A stretch of 64,000 nt of DNA from Setoptus koraiensis (taxonomy: Eukaryota; Arthropoda): the NCBI GenBank assembly GCA_048013815.1, contig CM106586.1, forward strand, positions 23,684,001 through 23,748,000. The letters run 5' to 3'. The translations under genes were made by a program, and so were the position numbers. This document shows, in pieces, positions 10,311-22,018 of the stretch. The notes under the pieces are model-generated. The model was not told the DNA's origin, did no database searches, and worked only from the letters and a program-made list of their open reading frames with translations. Numbering within the stretch: the stretch's first letter is position 1; each line of letters starts with the position of its first letter.

Positions 10311-12264
10311 ATGAAACACAGGCATCATTCAGATTGTTTTCGAAAGAAATCAATATCAAAAGAAACCCAATTGCCCTATTCATACTTTTTGGTCAATATT
10401 AGGATTCTATTTTTATTGTATATATCCTTATTATCACCAACTCTGATAGGTTGTGATGAGCACAATCACCGTTACAACGACAATGAAGAGGTCGTCCTTT
10501 GGATGAACACAGTGGGACCATATCCAAATCATCAAGAGACATATAATTATTTCTCATTGCCATTCTGTCGTGGCCCTAAAAAAGAGATCTCTCACTATCA
10601 TGAAACTATAGCTGAAGCCATACAGGGTGTGGAGCTTGAATTTAGTGGCCTTGATATTAGATTCAAGAAGAATCAAACAGCATCAACACTCATTTGTTCT
10701 GTGCTGCTGGACGATGAAAAATTAAACAAGTTCAAATACGCTATCAAGAATCTATATTCTTATCAGATGTACATAGATGATCTACCTATGGAAGGATTGA
10801 TTGGCGAATACAGAAAGACAAGTGACGGACATGAGTCCTATTTTCTCTACAATCGTAAAGAATTCACGATTGGCTACAACGGTGATCGTATTGTTGAAGT
10901 TAATGTCACCTCCTCTAGTGCCCCAGAACAGGAATTAGATAAAATTAACCAAATAGACTTCGACTACACTGTGACATGGAAGCCATCCGAGATTAAATTT
11001 GATGACAGATTTGATATATATCTTGAACCAATGGTATTCAAGCCAAGAATCCATTGGTTTTCTATCATAAATTCATTTATGATGGTTCTATTTCTAGTTG
11101 GACTTGTTGGTATGATAATAATGAGAACTCTTCGTAAGGACTATGCTCGATATTCACGCGACGAATTTGATGATATAGAACGAGACTTGGGTGATGAATA
11201 TGGATGGAAGCAAGTACACACGGAAGTTTTTAGAACTCCTAGCCATCCAACAGCTTTAAGTATTTTGGTAGGCACTGGCTATCAGATAGCCTTTGTAACA
11301 TTTGTTGTGATATTATTTGCAATTGCCGAGGAACTTTACACAGAAAGAGGATCTATCTTGAACACTACAATCTTTACTTATGCATTCTTATCACCAGTTA
11401 ACGGTTACTTCGGCGGCGGACTATACGCACAATTTGGTGGAAGAAATTGGATAAGGCAAATGTTGTTGTCTGCTGCATTTCTGCCATCTTTAGTTTGTGG
11501 AACGGCATTTATGACAAATTTTATTGCCATTTACTACCATGCTTCAAGAGCTATACCATTCGGAACAATGATTTCTGTGGCTTGCATCTGCTTGTTCATG
11601 ATACTACCTCTGACCACAGTTGGAACTATTGTAGGCCGCAATGTCAGAGGTCAAGCTAATAACCCCTGTCGAGTGAGCTCAGTACCTCGTCCGATACCGG
11701 TAAAAAAATGGTACATGGAACCTAGCATCATAACATTTTTGGGTGGCATACTGCCATTTGGTTCGATTTCAATTGAGATGTATTTCATTTTCACATCATT
11801 TTGGACATTTAAAATTTATTACGTTTATGGTTTCATGTTATTAGTCTTCTTGATATCCATTGCAGTGACAATATGCGTGACTATTGTAAATACTTACATA
11901 TTACTAAATGCGGAGGACTACAGGTGGTAAGTAATCCAGAGGAATGTTACACAATTACTTATTAACTAGCTAATTTTATGAATCTAATCTAACAATTGAA
12001 TTTTTGTCTTCTCGTATAAATCATTCGCCGTTCAGGCATTGGCCCGCATTTCTCACCGGAGCCTCGACAGCCCTATACGTGTACCTATATTCGTTTTATT
12101 ACTTTTTCTTCAAAACGAAAATGTATGGTCTTTTCCAGACTGCATTTTATTTCGGCCACATGGCTTTATTCAGCTTGGCACTAGGTATAATGTGCGGCGC
12201 AATAGGCTACGTTGGTACCTCAAGTTTTGTAAGAAAGATTTACTCTACAGTCAAAATTGATTAG
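10311..12264 (+). CDS. TM9SF3: transmembrane 9 superfamily member 3 (nonaspanin)
   Basis: Nonaspanins are nine-pass membrane proteins of the Golgi and endosomes. Exon 1 is 10311-11926 and exon 2 is 12036-12264, with donor GTAAGT and acceptor TTCAG. The product is 614 residues against about 590 in vertebrates. It begins with a signal sequence ([16 protein letters not shown]), then the luminal domain containing [14 protein letters not shown] and YNYFSLPFC. Nine membrane segments follow from about residue 250, with [17 protein letters not shown] between two of them. Exon 2 encodes the highly conserved end ([26 protein letters not shown]), and the last residues KID fit the COPI/Golgi-retention KxD/E signal of the family. 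The first ATG is used; the N-terminal 30 residues before the signal core are longer than usual. Confidence 0.95.
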
Positions 12265-12466
12265 ATTTGTGTAAAAAAAAGAAAGATTAACTCTATGTTC
12301 CATAATACATATATCACAGCTATATTTATAGATGATGTTTATGCCAGCGTGTCTGAAAAGTAGTACACGTACCAAGAACTACACTTGTATCAATATCCGA
12401 TGTCGTCTGACTGACCATAACTCACACAGTTTCTAACTCATTGGATACAGTATCCGATGTGCATAG

Positions 12467-15400
12467 TTATGGACCAATAATCACTCTTGATTTTGACAAT
12501 TTTAAGTGTGCGATCTTGGTACTTTTTAACGCTAGGGCCCTTAGTTTGGGTTTTAGTGGCAGTCTCTTTGGCGGTCGTTGACGACTATCGCTACGAGTTT
12601 TGGTCGACAATGTTCTCTCACCTTTTTCTTGTTCGCGAGCTAGCGCTAGAAAGACGTCATCCAACGTTGCATCACTCAGCATATAGCTGATACATCCATT
12701 GAAATCGGCTCTTGTTTGTCTAAGTATTTTCAAGATGTATGATCTAGGTATTTTGGTATCTGTGATTTTGTATACAGCACTATCAACGCTCGTGTCATCT
12801 ACTATCAACGAAGGTATTTCCTGTTTGAGTTTTGCATTAACCGCTTCAATTAAAATCTTTGCGCTCAAATTAGCTTTTGGCGCCTTGACAGAGTCGAATT
12901 GTAACCTGAGTAGGTAGCCCTGATTGAATCGCTCTGACAGGTTTTGTACTGTTCCCAAGCATCTTATTTGTCCACGTGAAATGATGGCTAATCTGTCACA
13001 GATAGCCTCGCATTCCTCCATTGCATTCGAAGCGATAGCAATAGATTGTCTTGCGCGCAATTTCATGAGCGTCAATGATTTCCAAATGTTTCTTCTTGCT
13101 ATAGGATCGATGCCCGAGGTAGGCTCATCAAGCAACATTATTGGCGGCGATCCAATCCAAGCCAGAGCAAGCGCTAGTTTTTTCTTGGTGCCCGTTGACA
13201 ATTTGTGAAATAGTGTGTCAGAATGGGCGTGAAGATCTAGCAAATCCAAACAAGCATGTATGGCTGCGGTTGTATATCTTCGGTTAGTTATGCCTCTCAG
13301 TGTGGCCATTAAATAGAGCACCTCCACAAGTGTCAAATCGAACGAGAGCTCAGATTGGGGATCGTATCCGCAAAGTTGGCGACTCTTAGCCGACTTGGTG
13401 ACAATATTATAATAGCTGGCAAATAATTTGCCCGAATCCGGTTTAATATCGCTCGATAACAGGCGAAATATGGATGTCTTACCGGCCCCGTTGACTCCCA
13501 GCAAGCCAAATATCTCGTTCCTGGCAACAACAAATGACGCTTCATCGACAGCTCTCACGCCAGTACTATAAACTTTTACTGCCTCGTGCACCACAATGCC
13601 GGAATTATCTAGTGAGGCCTGTTCTGCTGGTGTATATTTCTTTTTATCCAAGGCCTTTTTCTCTATTAGTTTGCTCAAAGTGTAGGCCCTGTACTTTTCG
13701 TGCTCCACATCGTCGTCGGTGATTTTGGTGGAGTGATTCTTGGAATTGACAGTGTAGAAAAAAGAATCGTACAGATGTCCAAAATATGGCACTAGATCAC
13801 TGTATTCTACCGTGAACAACAATGAGATTAGAACGAACAATTGCAACAGTTGAATTAGTATAGGTTTCAGGAGGCCATCTGTTGAGAAAATATATGCCAG
13901 TTTCGTTGAATTAGTATCATTAGCGGCTGAATTATGTTTGAGGCAAATATCCAGCAGGGTGGCCAACGCAAGATGATAGGTTTCGCTGGGCACTATGTAA
14001 TGTAAAATGTTTTCTAGGCGCTCTCTTCTGCCACCAGTTTCCTTCACATTCCAAACAACGTCCAAATCCTTGTAGTAGATAACAATGAGATCTGTTGTGT
14101 AGCCAACAAAGAACACCACAACCATGGCCAGGCATGATGATATTGGGCCAGAGCACACTAATGACAGTATATAGCAGATAAACAGAATGGACGAACAAAA
14201 CAAGAATGTTACCAAGACAGCCGTCGATTGTGCCGTGAAGCCATACTCAATCATTGTGTCGAAGCCATAAATTTTCGACGATTCTTGTTGGTCGCCATTG
14301 TTGCCGGCTCGATAAATGTGGGCCATCGCGCCAACAGATATGCCCGAGTAGATAAGTATCATCACCAAATAAACGATAATAAGCACCATGTCGACAAGAT
14401 ATTGTGCGAGCCAATAATTGAATAGACTCGCTCTACTGTTCAATATTATCAGCTTGAATTTGGACTTGCGCTCGTCTGTAAGGAAAACTATGCAATGTAT
14501 GAATGCAAAAAATGCAAATAATCTGCTCGGAACGGCATAACTCTCAAAATAAATAAAACTTGCCAATGGTACATGTTCTCGAACAGTTTCCGCCTTGTCA
14601 CTGGCACTTTTGGTGCTTAGCTTACCGACATATTTCTCGGCCGTATATCTGAGGGAATAAAATATATAAAAGAACAAGGCGAGTGGAACAATCAATCGCC
14701 ACAGTATTGTCGAATAGAGATTTCTCATCAATACGAGAAATGTTTTCCCCATGAGAGCTAATGTGTATCTGAAACACGAATCCCTGACTATTGTTTGTCT
14801 GAGGTCGTCTTGTTGGACATCACGACCAGAGGCTCTGATAAGCGAAAATAGTTTCCTATTGATGACAGACTCTGTCAGTATGCCGCCACTCATTGCAACT
14901 GGTTCGTGAATACCTGATGAATCGCTGCTTGGGGTTATTTTTGCTGAATTTAATAGGACATCTTCGACGGTGGAGCCGTGCAAACTAAATGATTTGATAC
15001 CGTAGTACTGAGGGTCAGTCTCGATTTTCTCGAACAATCTTATCAGGCCGTCCTCTTCTTCGACCTCGGTTTTTTGGCTTGTTTTGAGCTCTATGAGCAT
15101 GTCGTTGACAGTTTTGTCGTCTTTCCATTTGATTGTGGCGTTTGCATCTAATGATTGCCTCGAAGCATGATTATCCTTTAACAAATCTATTGCAAGCGGA
15201 AAGAATTCGCGTACCAATTGCAGTGCATAATTTCTGTCGGCTTTCGGCATCAAGGCAAGTCGTATCTTGTTGCCAGAGCCTAGAACTCGCTTAAGGAACA
15301 CCGCCGAGCCGCAGCAAGTTATCTTGCCATGGTTCATAATGGCCACACGATCACCCAAGTAATCGGCCTCTTCCATGTGTTGTGTAGATATGAGCAAAGT

Positions 15401-17515
15401 TCTGTTGCTTTTTCGTCGCTTTATAGCGTCCCAAATTATCTTTCTAGACTCTGGATCCAAACCGGAACTCGGTTCGTCCAGCACCAAAACGGAACTGTCG
15501 CCCACAAACGACATGGCCAGACTCAGTTTGCGTTTAGCGCCACCACTTAATTTACTGGCAATTCTGCCTAGCTGTTCCCTGAGTCCAATTTCAGTGGCAA
15601 TGGCCACTATCTGCTGACTGATGTGATCCGGATTGATAATTTGCGCCTCTTGCTGCGTGTCGCCATTGATGGCTATGCCTTGCTTTATTTCGGCCATCAA
15701 CTGCAAATGCTCAAAGACAGTTAAATAATCAAATATGATACTATCCTGTGGACACATACTCATCTCAAATCGTGAATCGTTGTTACATGATTCAACATCC
15801 AAGCCATTCACGTAGACTTTGCCCGATGTTGGCCTCATTTTGCCCACAATCATGTTCATTATTGTTGTCTTGCCGGCACCGTTGTGGCCCAGCAACAGTG
15901 TCACTTGACCCTTGTAAACGTTGAACGATACCCCGTCAACTATTGTCTTTTCTTCGCCAAAATTAAAACAGTTTCCTTGGGACACATTCAATTGTTTGCT
16001 AACGTGATCTAGATAAATACCCAAGTATCTTTCGTATTTAAAGTCAATATTTTCAAAATATTTCTTATTTAAACCATGGGTGTTGGCGTTGATGCCGGCA
16101 ACGCCGTTACTAACTCCTAATTCATCAAAGTTCTCAGCACTATTGACGCCGTTCAACGATGCAAATGCATCCTTTATCATAGTGGGTTTGTTTGGGTCCC
16201 AACGGAAGGTCTTAAGAGTGGATCGACACCGGCAACAATTGAACGTCGAGCCGCTGCCGCCCTCGTACGGTTTCGATTGAGAGAAATCGTCGAGTAGGTA
16301 GGCCACCAGTACTAACACTATTGTCCAGATGAACGAACTCAATAGCAAATATTTATCTGACATTTGAAAATATTTGTTTAAATTGTCCTGATTTTTGCTG
16401 ATAGCAGCATACTCAACTGCATCAGTACTAACTAGATCAGTGTTGCCTTGCAGTAGTTGGCTGGAAATAATACTCCGCGATTCGCGACAATGTTTTAAAT
16501 AGGCCACACTATCCCAACCTGTTGTTAATTTTCTGTCGTTGATATAAATATACAAAACCATTTGTTCGGGTAGTAGGCAAGATATTACTTGAATCGCATA
16601 ATGCAGTGTTTTAAAACCTTCTTTGCGGAGCGGCGAGGAAAATTTCATTGCCAACGTCAGCAGCAAATGGCCTGTCCAGACAAGCAGCGATAACAGGGTT
16701 CCGAACAAGTGCGATTTGCATAAGCTGGCAAGGAAAAATTGTAACGATGTCGTATGAAGGACAAAACAAGCAAATGTTAGTAGATTCGTAATAAAATAAT
16801 CGGGCGCTACAATACTACTCATTACCATTGCAACCAGCATTGTTATCAGCAACGGCACAACTGTCAACACCATGTAGTGTGCCACATAATAGGGTTTCTT
16901 CATTAGACCGTGAATGTACAACAAAAAGCGCCTTCCGGTTATTTTGTCCTCAATGAGAAAATTCACACCCAGACAAAAGGGCGCCAGATAAATTGACCAA
17001 AGTGTCAATGCCAAAGCCAATTCGTTATACAAATCTGAATCGCCAAATAATTTTTGATTTATACTCGTCTGTGATAAAAATCGAGCCACATCTCTGGCTA
17101 TGTCAGTTGGCGTTTCATTTTCATAATCATGTACGTCTGACTGAGACTCATCACTCGATTGTTCAATTGTTGTTGGTGCTCTTGTTACTAGTGATGGCGA
17201 TTCTCTATCCTGGTTGGCATTTGGCACCTCTGTCGTACTATTTGTGATAGTACTGACCTTGGGAGGACGAGAAAACTCTTGACAATCGTTGACCCATTGG
17301 AAGTGATTCGAAATTGTGGCATACAATCCTATGCATAGTATAATGGTTGGCACCGCAATGTCAAATGTACAAAAACTGAACAAATGTCTCTTTTTGTGAA
17401 TGAAATAACGTCTAATAAGACTGTTTGCTTGTATGTAAGCACTCCTCCTTTTGCGAACGACAACATTCTTGGCACCGTGCGAGGTGGTATTTATATTCTT
17501 GATGGATTCATTCAT
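12467..17515 (-). CDS. ABC transporter, subfamily A, full-length in one exon
   Basis: The 1682-residue frame has the full ABCA layout, TMD1-NBD1-TMD2-NBD2, and would move lipids across membranes. A cytosolic N-terminus is followed by TM1 near residue 50 and an extracellular loop of only about 100 residues with N-glycosylation sequons, much shorter than in vertebrate ABCA1. NBD1 has Walker A GHNGAGKTT near residue 547, signature LSGGAKRK and Walker B VLVLDEPSSGLDP. NBD2 has Walker A GVNGAGKTS near 1345, Walker B IMLLDEPTSGIDP, and a signature of LSTGTKKK in place of the usual LSGG-type motif. The length resembles vertebrate ABCA3, but orthology among arthropod ABCA genes cannot be assigned by eye. 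A 5 kb gene of this family without any intron is unusual. It converges with TM9SF3, 202 bp apart. Confidence 0.93.
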   Translation of the reverse strand: MNESIKNINTTSHGAKNVVVRKRRSAYIQANSLIRRYFIHKKRHLFSFCTFDIAVPTIILCIGLYATISNHFQWVNDCQEFSRPPKVSTITNSTTEVPNANQDRESPSLVTRAPTTIEQSSDESQSDVHDYENETPTDIARDVARFLSQTSINQKLFGDSDLYNELALALTLWSIYLAPFCLGVNFLIEDKITGRRFLLYIHGLMKKPYYVAHYMVLTVVPLLITMLVAMVMSSIVAPDYFITNLLTFACFVLHTTSLQFFLASLCKSHLFGTLLSLLVWTGHLLLTLAMKFSSPLRKEGFKTLHYAIQVISCLLPEQMVLYIYINDRKLTTGWDSVAYLKHCRESRSIISSQLLQGNTDLVSTDAVEYAAISKNQDNLNKYFQMSDKYLLLSSFIWTIVLVLVAYLLDDFSQSKPYEGGSGSTFNCCRCRSTLKTFRWDPNKPTMIKDAFASLNGVNSAENFDELGVSNGVAGINANTHGLNKKYFENIDFKYERYLGIYLDHVSKQLNVSQGNCFNFGEEKTIVDGVSFNVYKGQVTLLLGHNGAGKTTIMNMIVGKMRPTSGKVYVNGLDVESCNNDSRFEMSMCPQDSIIFDYLTVFEHLQLMAEIKQGIAINGDTQQEAQIINPDHISQQIVAIATEIGLREQLGRIASKLSGGAKRKLSLAMSFVGDSSVLVLDEPSSGLDPESRKIIWDAIKRRKSNRTLLISTQHMEEADYLGDRVAIMNHGKITCCGSAVFLKRVLGSGNKIRLALMPKADRNYALQLVREFFPLAIDLLKDNHASRQSLDANATIKWKDDKTVNDMLIELKTSQKTEVEEEDGLIRLFEKIETDPQYYGIKSFSLHGSTVEDVLLNSAKITPSSDSSGIHEPVAMSGGILTESVINRKLFSLIRASGRDVQQDDLRQTIVRDSCFRYTLALMGKTFLVLMRNLYSTILWRLIVPLALFFYIFYSLRYTAEKYVGKLSTKSASDKAETVREHVPLASFIYFESYAVPSRLFAFFAFIHCIVFLTDERKSKFKLIILNSRASLFNYWLAQYLVDMVLIIVYLVMILIYSGISVGAMAHIYRAGNNGDQQESSKIYGFDTMIEYGFTAQSTAVLVTFLFCSSILFICYILSLVCSGPISSCLAMVVVFFVGYTTDLIVIYYKDLDVVWNVKETGGRRERLENILHYIVPSETYHLALATLLDICLKHNSAANDTNSTKLAYIFSTDGLLKPILIQLLQLFVLISLLFTVEYSDLVPYFGHLYDSFFYTVNSKNHSTKITDDDVEHEKYRAYTLSKLIEKKALDKKKYTPAEQASLDNSGIVVHEAVKVYSTGVRAVDEASFVVARNEIFGLLGVNGAGKTSIFRLLSSDIKPDSGKLFASYYNIVTKSAKSRQLCGYDPQSELSFDLTLVEVLYLMATLRGITNRRYTTAAIHACLDLLDLHAHSDTLFHKLSTGTKKKLALALAWIGSPPIMLLDEPTSGIDPIARRNIWKSLTLMKLRARQSIAIASNAMEECEAICDRLAIISRGQIRCLGTVQNLSERFNQGYLLRLQFDSVKAPKANLSAKILIEAVNAKLKQEIPSLIVDDTSVDSAVYKITDTKIPRSYILKILRQTRADFNGCISYMLSDATLDDVFLALAREQEKGERTLSTKTRSDSRQRPPKRLPLKPKLRALALKSTKIAHLKLSKSRVIIGP

Positions 17516-19178
17516 TGAGCATCATACATATCATACAGCGGGCTAATAACGTTAAATTACCGAATGTAATAATGACAATAGTCATGTCACTGCTAATTAA
17601 GACGTCTGGTAGTTGAAACGAAATGATAAATTAAGAGTAGCCGGCATGTCAGCAACTGGACAAACGATTGCATACTGATATCTGTAGCGCGCGACAGGCC
17701 AGCACTTTATCCACTGCATGCTGCGGCAATAATTTGCATCTGCTTAAATGCATATCATGTAGATTTATATCTTATATTTTGCACACTGCAGACGATAAAA
17801 TGCATATGACGCTAAAATGCCCGATCGCCTATGATGTGTGATCGCTTCTCCGACTACACTCTCTTTACTAAATATTTGGACGTAGCTCAGGCTGTTTCAT
17901 CGGCATCGATACACAAAATGTAAGCCGAATCAGAGCCAATCAGACTAGACTATTAGACTGCAAAGAATCTTTTGTGAAATGAGCAGTGAAGCAACGATAT
18001 TGACCTGTCGAAAAACGAGTTTAAGCACAATTCTCGTTGTGTTAGATTCCGGGTGAAAAAAGAGGCCGAGACTTTGAACTTGAATCAATTTTATTGATTT
18101 ATTTTTTGCTGATAGAATTAATTATGTGTGAGTAAGCCGCCATTTACACTTGTTAGGGGGCAGTCGTCTTTTTCAATGCAGCGTCTTTTTGCCGCCGATG
18201 TCAATCTCTGTAAACAGACATTACCCGATTGACATGGCAATGACTCTCATTTTATTAACAACAACGAATGAGTTCAACACTCTATCATTATTAAGCAATA
18301 ACACTGACTATTAATACCTGCTCTGTTTAATGCACAAACAAACAAACGAACGCATTACAATGGCGACAATTGTCGACAAACGGAAAACTTAATCGTCAAC
18401 AATTATCTAACTTTATCGAGGAGGCAATAGTTGGTGTTAGTTGACGTTTTAGACTGTTTTAGCTACAAGTGACCAGTGTCAACCTTGCGCCAGGGACAGC
18501 AACAATTAAATGTATATTGTCGCCATAAATATGCGCGATTCGTGATCAAGTGTTGGTCGAGTATTGAGTCCAATGAAATGGATTAAAAATCAGGATAAAC
18601 CACAGGAAATGTACACACACACACACGATTGACACCTTGAGTTTAGTTAGTTATTGATAAAGTGACTGGCCATTGATTGTTGTTGTCTTGTCGGAATAAA
18701 ATTACTTGCTACAACAAGTTATACAAGCTAGCCGACCAATAATAATAATAATCACCGGCTCAGTAATAACGATTGGGCAAACTCTGGGCCATTCAAAACC
18801 GTGATTAGCGAGTATCAATTGCACCTTTAAACAACTTTTATTAACGGCTAGAATAGAGCGCTTATTCAACTTTTTGAATACTACCAGCACCACTATCAAC
18901 ATCAACATCACCACTACCACTACTTGCATTGCTAGTTGTGTTGTTATTATATAATAATGTTAGTATGACGACCAATGAATTTATACAGTCTTGGCGAGTC
19001 TTGGCAAGCGAGTGAGTGGGTTACACACGCAGAGATTGACTGACTGACAGATAGTCAAGTTAGTGAAAAACTGACTTCTTCCACTGGTTTCACAGCATTG
19101 CGACTGTTGTCGTTCAAACAACCTTCGGTGGTTCCTTCGACCACTTGATTCGTTCGTTTTTGATACACTTCCGAATTC

Positions 19179-19373
19179 ATGACACACAAAACGATAGACA
19201 CGGGCGGCGGCGGCGGCGCCGGCGCCGGCCAGTCGGAGGGAAACAAGAAAAAGCTCGCAGCGAAGAAGAAGGAGAAGCAGAGAAGTTGTGACAGGAACAA
19301 TTCGTGTTATTCATCGTTGTTTTTGTTGTTGTTGCTGCTGCTGGTTCTGGCTCTGGTTAATGTATTTCGCTAA
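19179..19373 (+). CDS. possible 64-residue tail-anchored microprotein
   Basis: The ATG-started ORF encodes a glycine/alanine stretch from GGC repeats, a lysine-rich block (KKKLAAKKKEKQ) and a hydrophobic end (LFLLLLLLLVLALVNVF) that would act as a C-terminal membrane anchor. That order is plausible for a tail-anchored protein. However, each part is also what trinucleotide repeats (GGC, AAG, TTG/CTG) would encode by chance, and I know no family with this sequence. Confidence 0.25.
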   Translation: MTHKTIDTGGGGGAGAGQSEGNKKKLAAKKKEKQRSCDRNNSCYSSLFLLLLLLLVLALVNVFR

Positions 19374-19566
19374 TGCAGGTGGAATTGTATATCTTGAAAT
19401 AAAATGGTTCTTCGGGCAAGCTTGCCGTGATATGCATAGTGTAGCCAAGTGCGAGAAGCCTTAGAAGCGAAAAAGAAGCGAGCCAACGAGAAATAGAGAG
19501 AAGGCTTTCCTAATCACTACCTCTTGTGTCTTTCTCCGGGCTTCTCTCTTTCTCTTCCTTTCTCCT

Positions 19567-19570
<4 letters not shown>

Positions 19571-19625
<55 letters not shown>
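19571..19625. repeat. CT/GA dinucleotide microsatellite, about 27 units
   Basis: An uninterrupted (TC)n tract of about 55 bp flanked by other pyrimidine-rich sequence. GAGA-type tracts are often found in arthropod promoters and can bind GAGA-factor-like proteins, but no transcription start can be read here, so a regulatory role is only a possibility. Confidence 0.9.
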
Positions 19626-19627
<2 letters not shown>

Positions 19628-22018
19628 CTTCTCTCAGCCCCGACGGTGCTGTCCCTCAACCCTCTTCCTGCCGGCCAAACAAAGCAAGACAACACACAGG
19701 CGAATCAGGCACGTCGTTTGCTGCTGGCTAAAGGTGGCTTAGTAGTGGTGGTATTATGTAAATCTACTTGTCCACTTTCGCCCATACCCTTCAACAGAGT
19801 AATTAACTGTAATATAGCTGCTGGTCAGACGATTTTCATGGTTAACTAACTCACTGACTGCCTGGCTCACCAGAGGGTTTTGCCGCTCATTCATTGGGAG
19901 TTTATGTGTCGCTGTAATGGTCGTCGTCGTCGTGGTTGTTGTTGTTGTTGTGGTTGCTGTTGTCGAGATGGCCTAAATTGTTGTTGCATAAAATGATGAT
20001 TTTAAGTCGACACGAACCTCTCAAAATCTCTTGAATCTCTTGAAAGCGAGCGAGATATTCCCAAAAATATAACTGTAGAACCGTGTTATGCAACAATTGC
20101 ACAATTTAATTCATGAGCCAATGTGAGGAAAACCTCACTAGTCACTCTTGTTTAATTGTATGTTCAGTATTGCCAACTCGTTGCTGATGTTTAACCCGAA
20201 AGAGGGATGAAAGTTTTTTTTTCCGGTTCACTAGAGCTGCGCCCAACCCTCAGTTGAGTGCATTGTTGTTTTGGCCGGATCCAGCGTCATCATTAGACGT
20301 TAGCTCCTTCCTGATGGCTTTTTATTTTCACGCCATCAAAAATTACCACAAGCGCTATCACCGACGACGCACCGTGCACATTCATTTGGATCGACATTCT
20401 TCGAATTGTTTTCTTTAGAATGACTTCTTTGGATTGTTTGGACTCACACACACACACGACTTTACTTGGCACTCGTGATACTCGTGGAAAATGAACATCG
20501 ATCAAATAATGACAGACAATTCAACTCGATTGGACCTGTCACACTCGTTGAGTATGACACAATGAGGCAAAAGCCGATTGTTGCAGGCCGATTGCGAGCT
20601 GATAGCAGTATTTAAAAATAGTCGGTGTCCATTGCCACTCTGATCGCTCGCTGTTTAAATCAATTATCAGGTGCTTGATACAATTGACTTCAGACGGTTT
20701 AGCTAATGCAACTGATTGTGGCCAGCACCATTGACTGTTACAACGGATAACAACGTTACAATAGTTACACATTGACCAAAGTCACGCTAACGGTAAAAAC
20801 TACCCTCAGTAACAGAGCAACACCTACAACCATGGCCTAGCCTTACAACGGTGGTTGTGTCTAGTTTGAGTAACGTGAGTTACGTAAATATCGTGAATAT
20901 GTGTAAGTATGTGTGTGTTATTTATCTGGCCTTTATCTCTACTGCCAAGACAGCGTTGAGAAAGAAAGCGATTGGGCGGGCATTGAGATACTAGAGAACG
21001 GGATAGACTGAGAAAACTAACTTTCGTTTGTTCTCTCTCTCTTTATCATTGTGCCATGATAATGATGATGGCGAAAGCGGTGATGATCTAGACAACAGGT
21101 GAGTGAGCCAAGTTCATTATGTGTGCAAGCCTCCATTGAAGCACGATGAGCCAATAGAAGTAAACTTGAAATGTAAACCAACATGACCTAAAAAGAAGAA
21201 AATATAATCATAGTGGCGCAAAATAAAAAAGCGGAAGTGTCAGTATCAAGTGTGAGGAGGTACATCTTCTAATGGTCATAAAAGAGTGAGATGGCTACGA
21301 CTGCAGGCATTAGATTACTATAACTGTTTGATCAACAGCAACAGTAACAACGACACCGACACCGACACCGACATCTACAACTACAACTGCGACAACAACA
21401 ATAACAGAGCAAACATTTTTCGACCGAGTCGTATTATCAAGTTGCTTCGTTGCATTCCAATCGACGACTGAAGTAAGTTTAAACAACGGCACAACAAGTA
21501 TTCAAGTGTATCCAGTTCCGTTACCAGTTTTGTGCGATTGTGATCGGAGAGTATCATTTATCGGACAATAACTCGTTTTTTTTTCTGAACATATCGTAAC
21601 ATATAACGCAGATATAGTTTGTTTGTGTATATCGCCAACATCATATGCAAGCGGCGACAAATAAATATACTTACACGAGGTCAAGACCCAAATCAATTAA
21701 TCATCGATGAGAATAATGAGCAAAGTGTTTTCCAGCGAACAACCAACAAAACGAATACAAATCACCGACCAATAGTAATACTCATGATTGTGATTAACGT
21801 GATCGTCAACCAAATTAGCTCAAGTCAAGCAACGCTCAAGCCATGTTTATCCAAAAATAGTTTCCACTGTTTATTGAGTTCGTCCATATTTGTGTGATCA
21901 TTGATCTTATCTTGTCCAAAAATATTCCTCACCAGTATATTGATATCATTTAAACAACAACAACAATTATAGCTGCTACATTCAACGAGTCGTGCCCGAT
22001 CAAATCAAATCAACAGAC

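Larger units (their letters stand above)
17516..20855. other. long non-coding stretch between ABCA and ELOVL loci
   Basis: About 3.3 kb without a convincing gene. It contains short simple repeats (AC near 18613, ACAC near 20445, TTG/GTT runs near 19320 and 19935), the long CT microsatellite at 19571-19625, and a GC-rich patch near 19200-19230. It probably holds the upstream regions of the two flanking, divergently transcribed genes and possibly non-coding leader exons. No tRNA or structured RNA was recognised. Confidence 0.5.
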
